Positions 1 to 6,757 of a stretch of DNA of 18,211 nt are shown one piece after another. The notes under the pieces are model-generated. The model saw nothing but the letters and a program-made list of their open reading frames with translations, ran no database searches and was not told where the DNA came from. Position 1 is the first letter of the stretch. Each line of letters starts with the position of its first letter. Position numbers and translations under genes: made by a program. Origin of the DNA: DAOTKC01 sp035449045 (GTDB lineage: Bacteria; Bacillota; Clostridia; Christensenellales; CAG-917); contig DAOTKC010000031.1 of the NCBI GenBank assembly GCA_035449045.1, positions 1-18,211 of the forward strand. Reading direction: 5' to 3'.

Positions 1-435
1 GGTATAGGGCGCGTCGGGATCTAGCGTGATGACTTTGTTGCAGAGCATGGAATTCTTGTCGGGCTCGATGACGCCGGCGACGACGTCCATGCCGTAGCCC
101 TTAAGGTAGGCGATAAGCGGCGTGATGTCGCCCTTGCCGTAAATCAGGAAAAAGCCGTCGATATTGGGATATTGCGCCAGCCTGACCGCGTCGATAACCT
201 GACGGAGGTCGAGCTTGCCCTTTCTCTTCTTGGGCAGAGCCGACAGCGCGTCGTAGTTGTTTTCCTGAATGAACTCGCCGTAGTCCTTGGTGCGCTTGGC
301 GCTGTAGCCGTAAAACTTGCAGGCCGCCACTTCACCGTATTTGGCAAGCTCGTTTAAGGCTTTCGCGAATGCGGCGTAAGGCACGCGGACGCTTTCGATA
401 TCCGCAAGAACGACATACTTTTTGACACTGTTCAT
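1..435 (-). CDS. NYN-domain (LabA/DUF88-like) protein, C-terminus cut by window edge
   Basis: The reading frame is open from an ATG at 435 to the left edge (145 residues seen, no stop), so the C-terminus is missing. The start is supported by a GGAGG Shine-Dalgarno 7-10 bases upstream, just after the glycosylase stop, so the two genes probably share a transcript. The sequence fits the NYN fold, a PIN-like metal-dependent ribonuclease domain. An early beta strand ends in Asp12 (VVLADIES), a middle motif KLDLRQVID carries Asp76 and Asp82, and a late strand YGKGDITPLIAYLKGYG carries Asp103, matching the family's S-G-D-x-D-F region. The usual Asn of the DxxN start is replaced by Ser, and the S-G-D-x-D-F motif is degenerate, although the four acidic positions are kept. 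I infer an RNA-processing or RNA-binding role; substrate unknown. Confidence 0.7.
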   Translation of the reverse strand, partial: MNSVKKYVVLADIESVRVPYAAFAKALNELAKYGEVAACKFYGYSAKRTKDYGEFIQENNYDALSALPKKRKGKLDLRQVIDAVRLAQYPNIDGFFLIYGKGDITPLIAYLKGYGMDVVAGVIEPDKNSMLCNKVITLDPDAPYT

Positions 436-450
436 AACCAATCCTCCAAA

Positions 451-1281
451 TTAACCTTTATTCATTTCTCTTTTGAAGTAAAACAAGTATTGTTGCACAA
501 AACCGGAATATTCGCCGTATTTTTCAATCAGCGCGGCGCGCATCTTTTTCGCCGTGGCGTCGCCGAAATGCTCGCGGTAGACCTTCTTTATCCAAGTGTC
601 GACGGGAAAAACGTCGGTCTTGCCGAAGGCGAAGAGCAAAATGCAGTCGGCAACTTTGGGGCCTATGCCGGGAAGGGCGACGAGCGCTTTATGCGCCTTT
701 TCGGTCGGCATTTCGTAAAGCGCCTTGATGTCGGTGTGCAGTAGCGCCTCGGCCGTCCGCTTGATATAGGGTGCGCGGTAGCCCGCGCCCGCTTGAAAGT
801 AAAAGTCCTCGTCTGCCGAGGCAAGCGCGGAAAGCGCGGGAAAGGCGAAATATCCGCCCATATCTCGGCCCAGCCCTGCCGCAATGTTTTCGATGATTTT
901 TTTAATTCGCGCTATGTTGTTGTTGGCCGAGATGATGAAGCTTATAATCGTTTCGACGGGCTCCTGCTTCAAAATCCTGATGCCGGGCGCGAAGGCCGTT
1001 GCTGACGAAACAAGGGCTTTATCCTGCACTTTCTTAAGTATTATATCATAGTTTCGGCAAAAATCAAAGTATTTTTCAAAATATTCGACATCGTCCGAAA
1101 CAATGATATAGCTATCCCCGCGCTCCTCGATTTGCGCTCTTTTCTCACCCGAAATGACCTCATAAAAGCGGCCGCATATTTTATAGCGGAACACCTGACC
1201 CGACTCTAAAATCGCCTTTAAATCGAAAGTTCTGTCTTTTATTACGGTCAGCGCGCCGCTTTCAAAAAAATATTTCAGCAT
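451..1281 (-). CDS. ogg: 8-oxoguanine DNA glycosylase/AP lyase (OGG1-type, HhH-GPD)
   Basis: A 276-residue base-excision repair enzyme that removes 8-oxoguanine from DNA and nicks the abasic site. The helix-hairpin-helix LPGIGPKVADC at 203-213 carries the catalytic Lys209. The following PVDTW carries the catalytic Asp228. An NNN triplet at 120-122 matches the Asn pair of OGG1 that contacts the estranged cytosine. The N-terminal beta domain (about 10-100), including ESGQVFRY, matches the OGG N-domain, and length is normal for bacterial OGG with an N-domain. There is no C-terminal Fe-S cluster, as expected. The ATG at 1281 has no evident Shine-Dalgarno and lies only about 15 bases below the predicted transcription start. 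The NYN gene follows 15 bp downstream. Identity is secure; the exact start is less so. Confidence 0.9.
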   Translation of the reverse strand: MLKYFFESGALTVIKDRTFDLKAILESGQVFRYKICGRFYEVISGEKRAQIEERGDSYIIVSDDVEYFEKYFDFCRNYDIILKKVQDKALVSSATAFAPGIRILKQEPVETIISFIISANNNIARIKKIIENIAAGLGRDMGGYFAFPALSALASADEDFYFQAGAGYRAPYIKRTAEALLHTDIKALYEMPTEKAHKALVALPGIGPKVADCILLFAFGKTDVFPVDTWIKKVYREHFGDATAKKMRAALIEKYGEYSGFVQQYLFYFKREMNKG

Positions 1282-1308
1282 TATAGTTTATTAACACATA
1301 TAACTATA
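1282..1308. promoter_or_regulatory. Inverted repeat overlapping the -10 box, possible operator
   Basis: A perfect 7-bp inverted repeat, TATAGTT at 1282-1288 and AACTATA at 1302-1308, separated by 13 bases. One arm covers the -10 box and the other abuts the start codon of the glycosylase gene. The geometry would suit a dimeric repressor or a short RNA hairpin, but AT-rich sequence makes chance symmetry quite possible. Confidence 0.3.
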
Positions 1309-1331
1309 TATTAATTCGGCCGCTAAATCAA
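1303..1331 (-). promoter_or_regulatory. Sigma-A type promoter for the glycosylase gene
   Basis: On the minus strand there is TTGATT at 1331-1326, a spacer of exactly 17 bases and TATAGT at 1308-1303. Transcription would start near 1296, leaving a leader of about 15 nt before the ATG at 1281 with no recognisable ribosome binding site. Confidence 0.6.
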
Positions 1332-1386
1332 TATATTTTTGAAAATAAAAATCTCTTTCCAAGTTTTTCTGGCGTGGCTTTGATAT

Positions 1387-1403
1387 AAGCAAAAGCTTTG
1401 CTT
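1387..1403. repeat. Short palindrome in the intergenic spacer
   Basis: AAGCAAA and TTTGCTT flank a 3-base loop. It lies between the rpmA terminator and the glycosylase promoter. No U-tract follows on either strand, so it is not a convincing terminator. Confidence 0.35.
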
Positions 1404-1443
1404 TTAATGTATTGCCTGACCGCGCTTATTGCAAGCTTTCCCT

Positions 1444-1474
1444 AAAAAAACGAAAGCCCGCCAAAGCGGGCTTT
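1444..1474 (-). terminator. Intrinsic terminator of rplU-prp-rpmA
   Basis: On the minus strand AAAGCCCGC and GCGGGCTTT form a 9-bp stem around a 4-base loop (1453-1474), followed by CG and then seven T (1450-1444). It starts about 20 bases after the rpmA stop codon. Confidence 0.85.
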
Positions 1475-1493
1475 GAATCAAAATTAGGCTTTA

Positions 1494-1769
1494 TTATTCG
1501 GAATAGACGCTGACCTGCTTTTTGTCCTTGCCCTTTCTCTCGAAGCGGACGACGCCCGAAGTCAAGGCGAACAGCGTGTCGTCGCTGCCGATTCCGACGT
1601 TGTTGCCGGGATGGAAATGAGTGCCGCACTGGCGCACCAAAATATTGCCCGCCTGCACGAACTGGCCGTCGGCGCGCTTGGGGCCGAGGCGCTTGGCCGC
1701 GCTTTCGCGTCCGTTTCTCGAACTTCCCACGCCCTTCTTGTGAGCGAAAAGTTGAATATTAATAAACAT
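1494..1769 (-). CDS. rpmA: Ribosomal protein bL27 with cleavable N-terminal extension
   Basis: A 91-residue large-subunit protein whose mature N-terminus reaches the peptidyl-transferase centre. The core is unmistakable (DGQFVQAGNILVRQ, FHPGNNVG, DDTLFAL, ERKGKDKKQVSVY). The protein begins with eight extra residues, MFINIQLF, before AHKKG. This is the Bacillota-type extension that must be removed by the Prp protease after the Phe (established for Staphylococcus aureus, where the motif is LNLQFF followed by A). The Prp gene is immediately upstream: its TAG stop directly abuts this ATG, and the GGAGG ribosome binding site lies inside the prp coding sequence, so translation is probably coupled. 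The hairpin terminator follows. Confidence 0.97.
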   Translation of the reverse strand: MFINIQLFAHKKGVGSSRNGRESAAKRLGPKRADGQFVQAGNILVRQCGTHFHPGNNVGIGSDDTLFALTSGVVRFERKGKDKKQVSVYSE

Positions 1770-2099
1770 CTATATTACCTCCAAATCGATATAGTCCGAA
1801 TATCCCTCGCTGAGGTCGGACACCCCTAAGAGCAAGGTGTTGAGTATGACGTCGGCGTCGCGGCGCTGTCTTTCCGTCAAGTTTTTGGGAAGCTCGACGC
1901 TGAGTTTTCCCGTCACTTCGTCGGAAGAGTAGGCGACTTCTATCATCGCCACTTTAAGCAGCCCCAAAATAGCCGTCTGCATTATCGCCGAAAGCGCGGC
2001 GCAAACTATGTCTTCGCCCTCGTCGGCATAGCCTGTGTGCCCCGAGGCGTAAAAGCGCGTGACGCTGCCGTTTTCGGTGATAAACTTGAGCGAGGTCAT
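1770..2099 (-). CDS. prp: Ribosomal-processing cysteine protease Prp
   Basis: A 109-residue YsxB/Prp family cysteine protease that trims the N-terminal extension of bL27 during ribosome assembly. The catalytic dyad sits in the family signature: His at 21 in SGHTGYA and Cys33 in EDIVCAALSAI. The length matches the family. The ATG overlaps the rplU stop by one base (TAATG), and the gene ends flush with the rpmA start, placing the protease between the two ribosomal protein genes as in most Bacillota. The substrate motif is visible in the neighbouring L27, so the pair is a complete processing system. Confidence 0.95.
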   Translation of the reverse strand: MTSLKFITENGSVTRFYASGHTGYADEGEDIVCAALSAIMQTAILGLLKVAMIEVAYSSDEVTGKLSVELPKNLTERQRRDADVILNTLLLGVSDLSEGYSDYIDLEVI

Positions 2100-2401
2100 T
2101 AGCCTTTTATTTCGATGATTTTAATTTTAGTATACGGTTGGCGGTGGCCTTGGCGCTTTCTCTCGTTCTTCTTCGCCTTATATTTATAGACGATGATTTT
2201 GGGCGCCTTGCCGTGGTCTAAAACCTCGGCGGTCACGACGGCGGCGTTCTCGCCCGTCTTAACAGAGCCGGCGGCGTCCGATGACATGACGGCCTTGAAC
2301 TCAATCTTGGCGCCGACCTCGAGGTCGAGCTTTTCGACCTTGTAGTAGCGTCCCGCTTCCACCTTCAATTGCTTGCCGCCCGTTTCAATAACAGCATACA
2401 T
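2099..2401 (-). CDS. rplU: Ribosomal protein bL21
   Basis: A 100-residue 23S rRNA-binding protein of the 50S subunit. The start MYAVIETGGKQLKV and the basic tail YKAKKNERKRQGHRQPYTKI are diagnostic, and the length is typical. A GGAGGA Shine-Dalgarno stands 9 bases before the ATG. It is first of three genes (rplU-prp-rpmA), preceded by a promoter and a roughly 75-nt structured leader that probably mediates feedback by L21. Its stop codon overlaps the prp start by one base. Confidence 0.97.
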   Translation of the reverse strand: MYAVIETGGKQLKVEAGRYYKVEKLDLEVGAKIEFKAVMSSDAAGSVKTGENAAVVTAEVLDHGKAPKIIVYKYKAKKNERKRQGHRQPYTKIKIIEIKG

Positions 2402-2473
2402 ATTAGCTTCCTCCTTTTTCGGGCCTCGCCGGTGAGGTGCGCAAAGCGACTTTAACCTTTTCCGAGCGGTGCG
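2402..2473 (-). promoter_or_regulatory. Putative L21 leader (autoregulatory 5' UTR)
   Basis: The transcript between the predicted start (about 2473) and rplU can fold. An outer pairing of UCGG (2465-2462) with CCGA (2422-2419) encloses a CCUC/GAGG hairpin (2437-2424), and the base of the fold sits beside the Shine-Dalgarno. Bacillota commonly carry an L21 leader RNA here that senses excess L21. Assignment rests on position and these pairings, not on a covariance-model match. Confidence 0.5.
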
Positions 2474-2479
2474 ACAAAT

Positions 2480-2508
2480 AATATATCACAGCAAAAGTTT
2501 TAAGTCAA
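2480..2508 (-). promoter_or_regulatory. Sigma-A promoter for rplU-prp-rpmA
   Basis: TTGACT at 2508-2503, a 17-base spacer, and TATATT at 2485-2480 on the minus strand, preceded by TG-rich sequence. Close to consensus, as expected for a highly expressed ribosomal protein operon. Confidence 0.8.
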
Positions 2509-2684
2509 CAAAAATGCAAGATATTATAAAAGCCCCGAGTATTTAATTGTTATCACTTTGAATAATAAGCAAACTATGTTTAAACCCATAAGCGAACAGA
2601 GGTTAAACAAAATTTAACTAAGATTAAGCTCAAGATACAACAGAAGTTTTAAAAAATCAAAACTCAAAATTTTTTAACTTAGTT
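2509..2684. other. AT-rich non-coding spacer after rng
   Basis: This stretch is much more AT-rich than the genes around it and has no coding frame. It holds several weak inverted repeats (AACTAAG at 2616-2622 against CTTAGTT at 2678-2684; GGTTAAAC-type arms near 2601-2620), but none is followed by a clear U-tract, so I do not assign a terminator for rng. Confidence 0.5.
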
Positions 2685-4205
2685 TTATCTATTAAAAATC
2701 ATTAAGGTTGTTGCCTTTGCGCCCCGAAAGCGTCCGGATGCCCCCGCGCCTTCGATATTTTTTTCGGCTACGTCAAAGCAATCGCCGATGCGGGATGCAT
2801 CGGAGACGAGATGAATAACCTTATCCTTAAAATGCCCGTTTAAATCGTGCTCGAAATAATCGAGAGTTACGATTTTTTCCACTATTTCGGGATGGGCGAA
2901 GACGTAAGCCTCCGAGCTTTTGCCGCAGTTGAAAAACTCCAAAAGCCTTTCCCTTATTCTTAAAATCACCAACTCGTCGATGTAGATGCGGCCGGCGCCC
3001 TTGCAGTAGGGACAGTCGGTCAAAAACACTTCGTCGGCCATCGAGCGTTCCTTTTTTCTCGTGATTTCGACCAGCCCGAGGTTTGTCATACCCGCGATGG
3101 AGGCGCGGATTCGGTCTTTCTTCAGCCCTTCCTCCAACTTTTTCAAGACGTCGGCACGGTGGCTTTCCTCTTTCATATCTATGAAGTCCACCAAAATGAT
3201 GCCGCCCAAATTTCGAAGCCTAATCTGCCGCGCGATTTCCTCTGCCGCCAAAAGATTGGTCTTGTAGACGGTATCCTCGAGGTCGGTCTGGCCGGTATAG
3301 CGGCCGGTGTTGACGTCGATGACGGAAAGCGCCTCGGTGCGGTCGAAGATGAGATAGGCGCCGTTTTCGAGCTCCACCCTGCGGTTAAGCACCTGATAAC
3401 ATTTTTTGGCAAGCTCGAAATAAGTTAAAAAATACTGTTCGCCCGAATAAAGCTCGAGAATGCCGGGATTTAAGCCCAAATTCTTGATATAATCCTTTAC
3501 TTGCAAGTAAAGCTCGCGGTCGTTGACGACCACTCTTTCGACGTCGTCGGAAAGACAGTCGCGGAGCATTCTCGCAATAAGGCCGGGCTCCACCTTGACC
3601 ACGCTCTTTTCGGGCGCCGCCCGATAAGCCGCCCTGATTTCCTTCCAGCTCGCCATAAGCGCCGACATCTCGGCCAATATCTCGTCGTCCTCCGTCTTTT
3701 CCGCCATGGTGCGGACGATGAAGCCCATATTGTCGGGGCAGTGCGCTTTGATGAGTTTCTCGAGCTCGGCGCGGCGGTGTTCGCTTGCGATTTTTCGCGA
3801 AATCCCCACCGAGCTGACGCCGGGAACGAGAACGAGCGTCCTTCCCGGTATCGCGACGTTTCTCGTCACGCGCGCGCCCTTGCTGCCGAATTGGTCCTTT
3901 ATGACCTGGCACATTATGACGTCGCCGGGCGAAAGCGGGCGGTTTTGCGGCGGCATGAAAGTTTCGCTGACTTCGCTCTTGTCGAACAGCGCCTCGTCGA
4001 CCGAAAGGAAGGCGTTTCTCTCCAGCCCGATGTTGACGAAAGCCGCCTTCATTCCCTTGAAGGCGCTTTCGACCTTGCCCTTGTAGATGTTGCCGACGAG
4101 CTTTTGCGCCTGACTTCGCTCGTAATAGAACTCGGCAAGCTCGCCGTCCTCCAAAAGCGCGACGACGGAGCGTCTGGGATGATAATCGATGTAGAGCTGC
4201 TTCAT
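2685..4205 (-). CDS. rng: Ribonuclease G/E family endoribonuclease
   Basis: A 506-residue cytoplasmic endoribonuclease that cuts AU-rich single-stranded RNA and matures or decays rRNA and mRNA. The N-terminal S1-type RNA-binding domain (about 35-125) begins NIYKGKVESAFKGMKAAFVNIG. The DNase I-like catalytic core has the two metal-binding aspartates, Asp297 in VIDVNTG and Asp340 in LVDFIDM. The Zn-link DCPYCKGAG (Cys398, Cys401) joins subunits. It ends soon after the small domain, so it is RNase G-length and lacks the long disordered degradosome tail of RNase E. Only a weak AGG lies before the ATG. A 153-bp leader with an extended inverted repeat separates it from the DUF2344 gene. The order radical SAM, DUF2344, RNase G, L21 is a known clostridial arrangement. 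Confidence 0.93.
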   Translation of the reverse strand: MKQLYIDYHPRRSVVALLEDGELAEFYYERSQAQKLVGNIYKGKVESAFKGMKAAFVNIGLERNAFLSVDEALFDKSEVSETFMPPQNRPLSPGDVIMCQVIKDQFGSKGARVTRNVAIPGRTLVLVPGVSSVGISRKIASEHRRAELEKLIKAHCPDNMGFIVRTMAEKTEDDEILAEMSALMASWKEIRAAYRAAPEKSVVKVEPGLIARMLRDCLSDDVERVVVNDRELYLQVKDYIKNLGLNPGILELYSGEQYFLTYFELAKKCYQVLNRRVELENGAYLIFDRTEALSVIDVNTGRYTGQTDLEDTVYKTNLLAAEEIARQIRLRNLGGIILVDFIDMKEESHRADVLKKLEEGLKKDRIRASIAGMTNLGLVEITRKKERSMADEVFLTDCPYCKGAGRIYIDELVILRIRERLLEFFNCGKSSEAYVFAHPEIVEKIVTLDYFEHDLNGHFKDKVIHLVSDASRIGDCFDVAEKNIEGAGASGRFRGAKATTLMIFNR

Positions 4206-4286
4206 AAAAAACCTAATATATAAAAAATTTTAACCACAAATAATAAAGAGCGCGCAAGAGAGGACCTCAAAGAACCGATAATCTCA

Positions 4287-4354
4287 AAACCGATTAAAAA
4301 ACCTCGGACTGTATTTCCGTTAACAATACAGATAAAAAACAGAACAATCGGTTT
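4287..4354 (-). promoter_or_regulatory. Nested inverted repeats in the rng leader
   Basis: A perfect 9-bp inverted repeat (AAACCGATT at 4287-4295 and AATCGGTTT at 4346-4354) encloses a second 7-bp one (CTGTATT at 4309-4315 and AATACAG at 4325-4331). In RNA read from the minus strand this gives a two-tier stem between the DUF2344 stop and rng. No long U-run directly follows the inner stem, so it looks more like a processing or regulatory structure than a plain terminator. Confidence 0.4.
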
Positions 4355-4358
4355 ATCG

Positions 4359-4994
4359 CTAAAAAAGCTCGCGTAAAACGCCGTTTTCTAAAATATACTG
4401 CTCCGTCCGCAATACTTCGGTAATCTCGGAGCGCACCGAAAAATCCCTTTCGAACGCTTGAAGCAGCCTATCGATTCTGAGGCCGTTCGCGCCCGCGGCG
4501 AGCTTAAGCTGCAGGTTGCCGTCAAAATAATTTATCGAAAATATCTTGCCTTCCGTATCTTTTTCAACACTTTCGCCGTTTTGAGTATAACTCAATTTAT
4601 AGCTTTTGGGAAGCCCTAAAATTTTATTTATATCGTTTTTTTCGCCGCATATCGGCACGACGTAGCTTGCGGCGGCGATATTTGCCGCGAAATTGGGATT
4701 TTTTTCGCTCTCTACCGCCGCTATGCCCATTAAGCAATCGGGCGCGGCGGCGTTATATCTTATTAAAAATTCTTCTGCCGAAACGCCGCTGCAGTCGGCG
4801 GTGAAATACTCGGCCGCGCTGGCAATCCCGAGCGGGGCGGGCGGCGAGAAATAGAGGTTCATGTGGGGATTGAAGCCCTTGGAAAACTCAACGGGGAGTT
4901 CGGCACGGCGGATTGTCCTACAAACCGCGCGCAGAATGTCGATGTGTGAGATAAACCTCGCCGAGCCGCGCTTAAAAAATCGAACCGAAATCAT
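4359..4994 (-). CDS. DUF2344 (TIGR03936-type) radical SAM-linked protein
   Basis: A 211-residue protein starting MISVRFFKRGSARFISHID, with the family features RFISHIDILR and FSKGFNPHMNLYFSPPAPLG. Its biochemical role is not established; it almost always sits beside, or is fused to, the TIGR03960 radical SAM protein. I place the start at 4994, not at an upstream in-frame ATG at 5048. The 4994 start forms an ATGA overlap with the radical SAM stop and has a GGGGAG ribosome binding site, and the upstream residues lie out of frame inside the radical SAM gene and are low-complexity basic. Co-translation with the upstream gene suggests the two act together, probably on RNA given the RNase G and ribosomal neighbours (inference). 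Confidence 0.85.
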   Translation of the reverse strand: MISVRFFKRGSARFISHIDILRAVCRTIRRAELPVEFSKGFNPHMNLYFSPPAPLGIASAAEYFTADCSGVSAEEFLIRYNAAAPDCLMGIAAVESEKNPNFAANIAAASYVVPICGEKNDINKILGLPKSYKLSYTQNGESVEKDTEGKIFSINYFDGNLQLKLAAGANGLRIDRLLQAFERDFSVRSEITEVLRTEQYILENGVLRELF

Positions 4995-6757
4995 ATCGAG
5001 CACTCCCCGAGCGCGTTGGCGCCGCAGCCGCGGCAGCCACGCCTGCAACTCTCCGTCGTTTTGCCCGAAAAAGCCTTCTTTCGTTCCGCCAGAAAATAAC
5101 TTTTAGGAATCCCTATGTCGATAAAATCCCAAGGGAGCTCGGCGCCCTCGGCGATTTCGGAGGTTAAAGCGTCCAAATCCAAGCCGCATTCAAAAAACGC
5201 CCGCTTCCAAATCTCGTAGTCAAAGCTCTCCGTCCAGCCGTCGAACTTGGCACCCAAAGCATAAGCGCGTTCAATCACTTTTGACAGCTCCCGCCCGCCC
5301 CTTGCCAGCGCCGCCTCGAGCTTAGAGCTTTCGGCGCCGTGCCAGCTCAGCGTCACACCCTTTATTTCGCGGAGCTTGCCGCGAAGATAGGCCTGCCGTT
5401 CAAGTATTTCGGGTATGGTGAGCTGACGTTCCCATTGGAAGGGCGTGGCGGGCTTGGGGATGAACACCGAGCAGCTGACCGAAATAGAAATGTCCTTCTT
5501 ATGGTTGTATTCGATGTATAGCCGCCTCAGCTTTCGGCAGATTTCGGCGATTCCCTCGATGTCTTCAAGCGTTTCGGTGGGCAGCCCAAGCATAAAGTAG
5601 AGCTTGACGCTGTTGTAGCCCTCGCGGAAAGCCTCGGCAATGTTGTCGATGTCGGCGTCGGTGATGTTTTTGTTGATGACGTCGCGGAGGCGCTGTGTGC
5701 CCGCCTCGGGCGCGAAAGTAAGCGAGCTCTTTCGGCTGTTTTTGACAAAATCGCCCGAAAACCCCGAAAGCCTGAGCGATGGAAGGGCGATGTTGACGCG
5801 CCTGCTTTCGGCAAAGCCGCTAAGCTCGGAAAGCACTCGTTCGAGATGGGTGTAGTCGCCCGAGGAAAGGCTGGCGAGCGTTATTTCGTCGAATCCGGTG
5901 TTGTTTATTATGCTCTTAGCGGTATTTAACACGGTTTCGGGCGATTTTTCGCGTATCGGGCGATACCAGAACGCCGCCTGACAGAAGCGGCAGCCCGAAG
6001 CGCAGCCGCGGTATAGCTCGACTACGGCGCGGTCGTGCACCGCCTCGGCGGCCGGCACTATGGGATGCAACGGATATGGCGCGTCGTCAAGTTTTTTTAC
6101 TGCGGCTTTGACAACTTTTTCGCCGCGCTCAAACTGAGCCGGGACGTAAACGCCCGTTATGGCTTTGGCGCGCTTTAAAAATTCGCTCTTTTTCAGTCCC
6201 GCTTTTTTGCACTCCGAATAGAGCTTGCAAAATTTTTCCGTCGCTTCCTCGCCCTCGCCGATGATTATTGCGTCGAAAAAGTCGGCGAAGGGCTCGGGAT
6301 TTGCCGTGCATGGCCCGCCCGCAATAATTATCGGACAGTCCTCGCCGCGTTCCGACGTCCTGAACGGGATTTTTGCAAGCTCCAGCATATATAAAAGGTT
6401 GGAATATAAAAGCTCATATTGCATCGAAAAGCCGACGATGTCGAACTCACCAAGCGGCCTTTTCGATTCCAGCGAAAACAGCGGCACACCTTCTTTTTCC
6501 ATCGCCCGCCTCATATCCTCTTTGACGGCGAAACACCGCTCGGCGATAAATTCGGGCAGCTTGTTCACAATGTCGTAGAGAATGGCGATGCCGAGATTGC
6601 TCATGCCGATTTCGTAGATATCGGGAAAGCAAAAGCAAAAACGATACAAAGCCCCCGCCTTCTCGGGCTGGGCGCTGTTGTATTCGCCGCCCGTATAACG
6701 CGAGGGTTTTTCAACCAAGAGCAAAATTTTGTCGAGTTTGGATTTAATTTCAGGCAT
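4991..6757 (-). CDS. TIGR03960-type radical SAM protein with B12-binding-like N-domain
   Basis: A 588-residue protein. The N-terminal third resembles a cobalamin-binding-like Rossmann domain (FPDIYEIGMSNLG about 44-56; DIVGFSMQYELLYSN about 106-120; IIAGGPC; IIIGEGEE). The radical SAM core follows with GCASGCRFCQ: Cys252, Cys256 and Cys259 form the CxxxCxxC ligands of the SAM-binding 4Fe-4S cluster. A Cys-rich tail (Cys571, 575, 578, 586) could hold another metal site. The reaction of the family is unknown to me; the tight association with DUF2344, RNase G and ribosomal genes hints at RNA modification (inference). The start overlaps the sugar kinase gene by 8 bp and the end overlaps the DUF2344 gene by 4 bp, so all three are translated from one message. 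Confidence 0.88.
   Translation of the reverse strand: MPEIKSKLDKILLLVEKPSRYTGGEYNSAQPEKAGALYRFCFCFPDIYEIGMSNLGIAILYDIVNKLPEFIAERCFAVKEDMRRAMEKEGVPLFSLESKRPLGEFDIVGFSMQYELLYSNLLYMLELAKIPFRTSERGEDCPIIIAGGPCTANPEPFADFFDAIIIGEGEEATEKFCKLYSECKKAGLKKSEFLKRAKAITGVYVPAQFERGEKVVKAAVKKLDDAPYPLHPIVPAAEAVHDRAVVELYRGCASGCRFCQAAFWYRPIREKSPETVLNTAKSIINNTGFDEITLASLSSGDYTHLERVLSELSGFAESRRVNIALPSLRLSGFSGDFVKNSRKSSLTFAPEAGTQRLRDVINKNITDADIDNIAEAFREGYNSVKLYFMLGLPTETLEDIEGIAEICRKLRRLYIEYNHKKDISISVSCSVFIPKPATPFQWERQLTIPEILERQAYLRGKLREIKGVTLSWHGAESSKLEAALARGGRELSKVIERAYALGAKFDGWTESFDYEIWKRAFFECGLDLDALTSEIAEGAELPWDFIDIGIPKSYFLAERKKAFSGKTTESCRRGCRGCGANALGECSI

Noticed and set aside
3501..4223. A 240-residue open frame on the plus strand opposite rng
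   Set aside because: It is antisense to a secure RNase G gene, has no ribosome binding site and reads as a low-complexity shadow of GC-biased codons.
4995..5048. An 18-residue N-terminal extension of the DUF2344 protein from an upstream ATG
   Set aside because: It lies inside the radical SAM gene in another frame and is Arg-rich; the ATGA start at 4994 has a ribosome binding site and gives the family's normal N-terminus.
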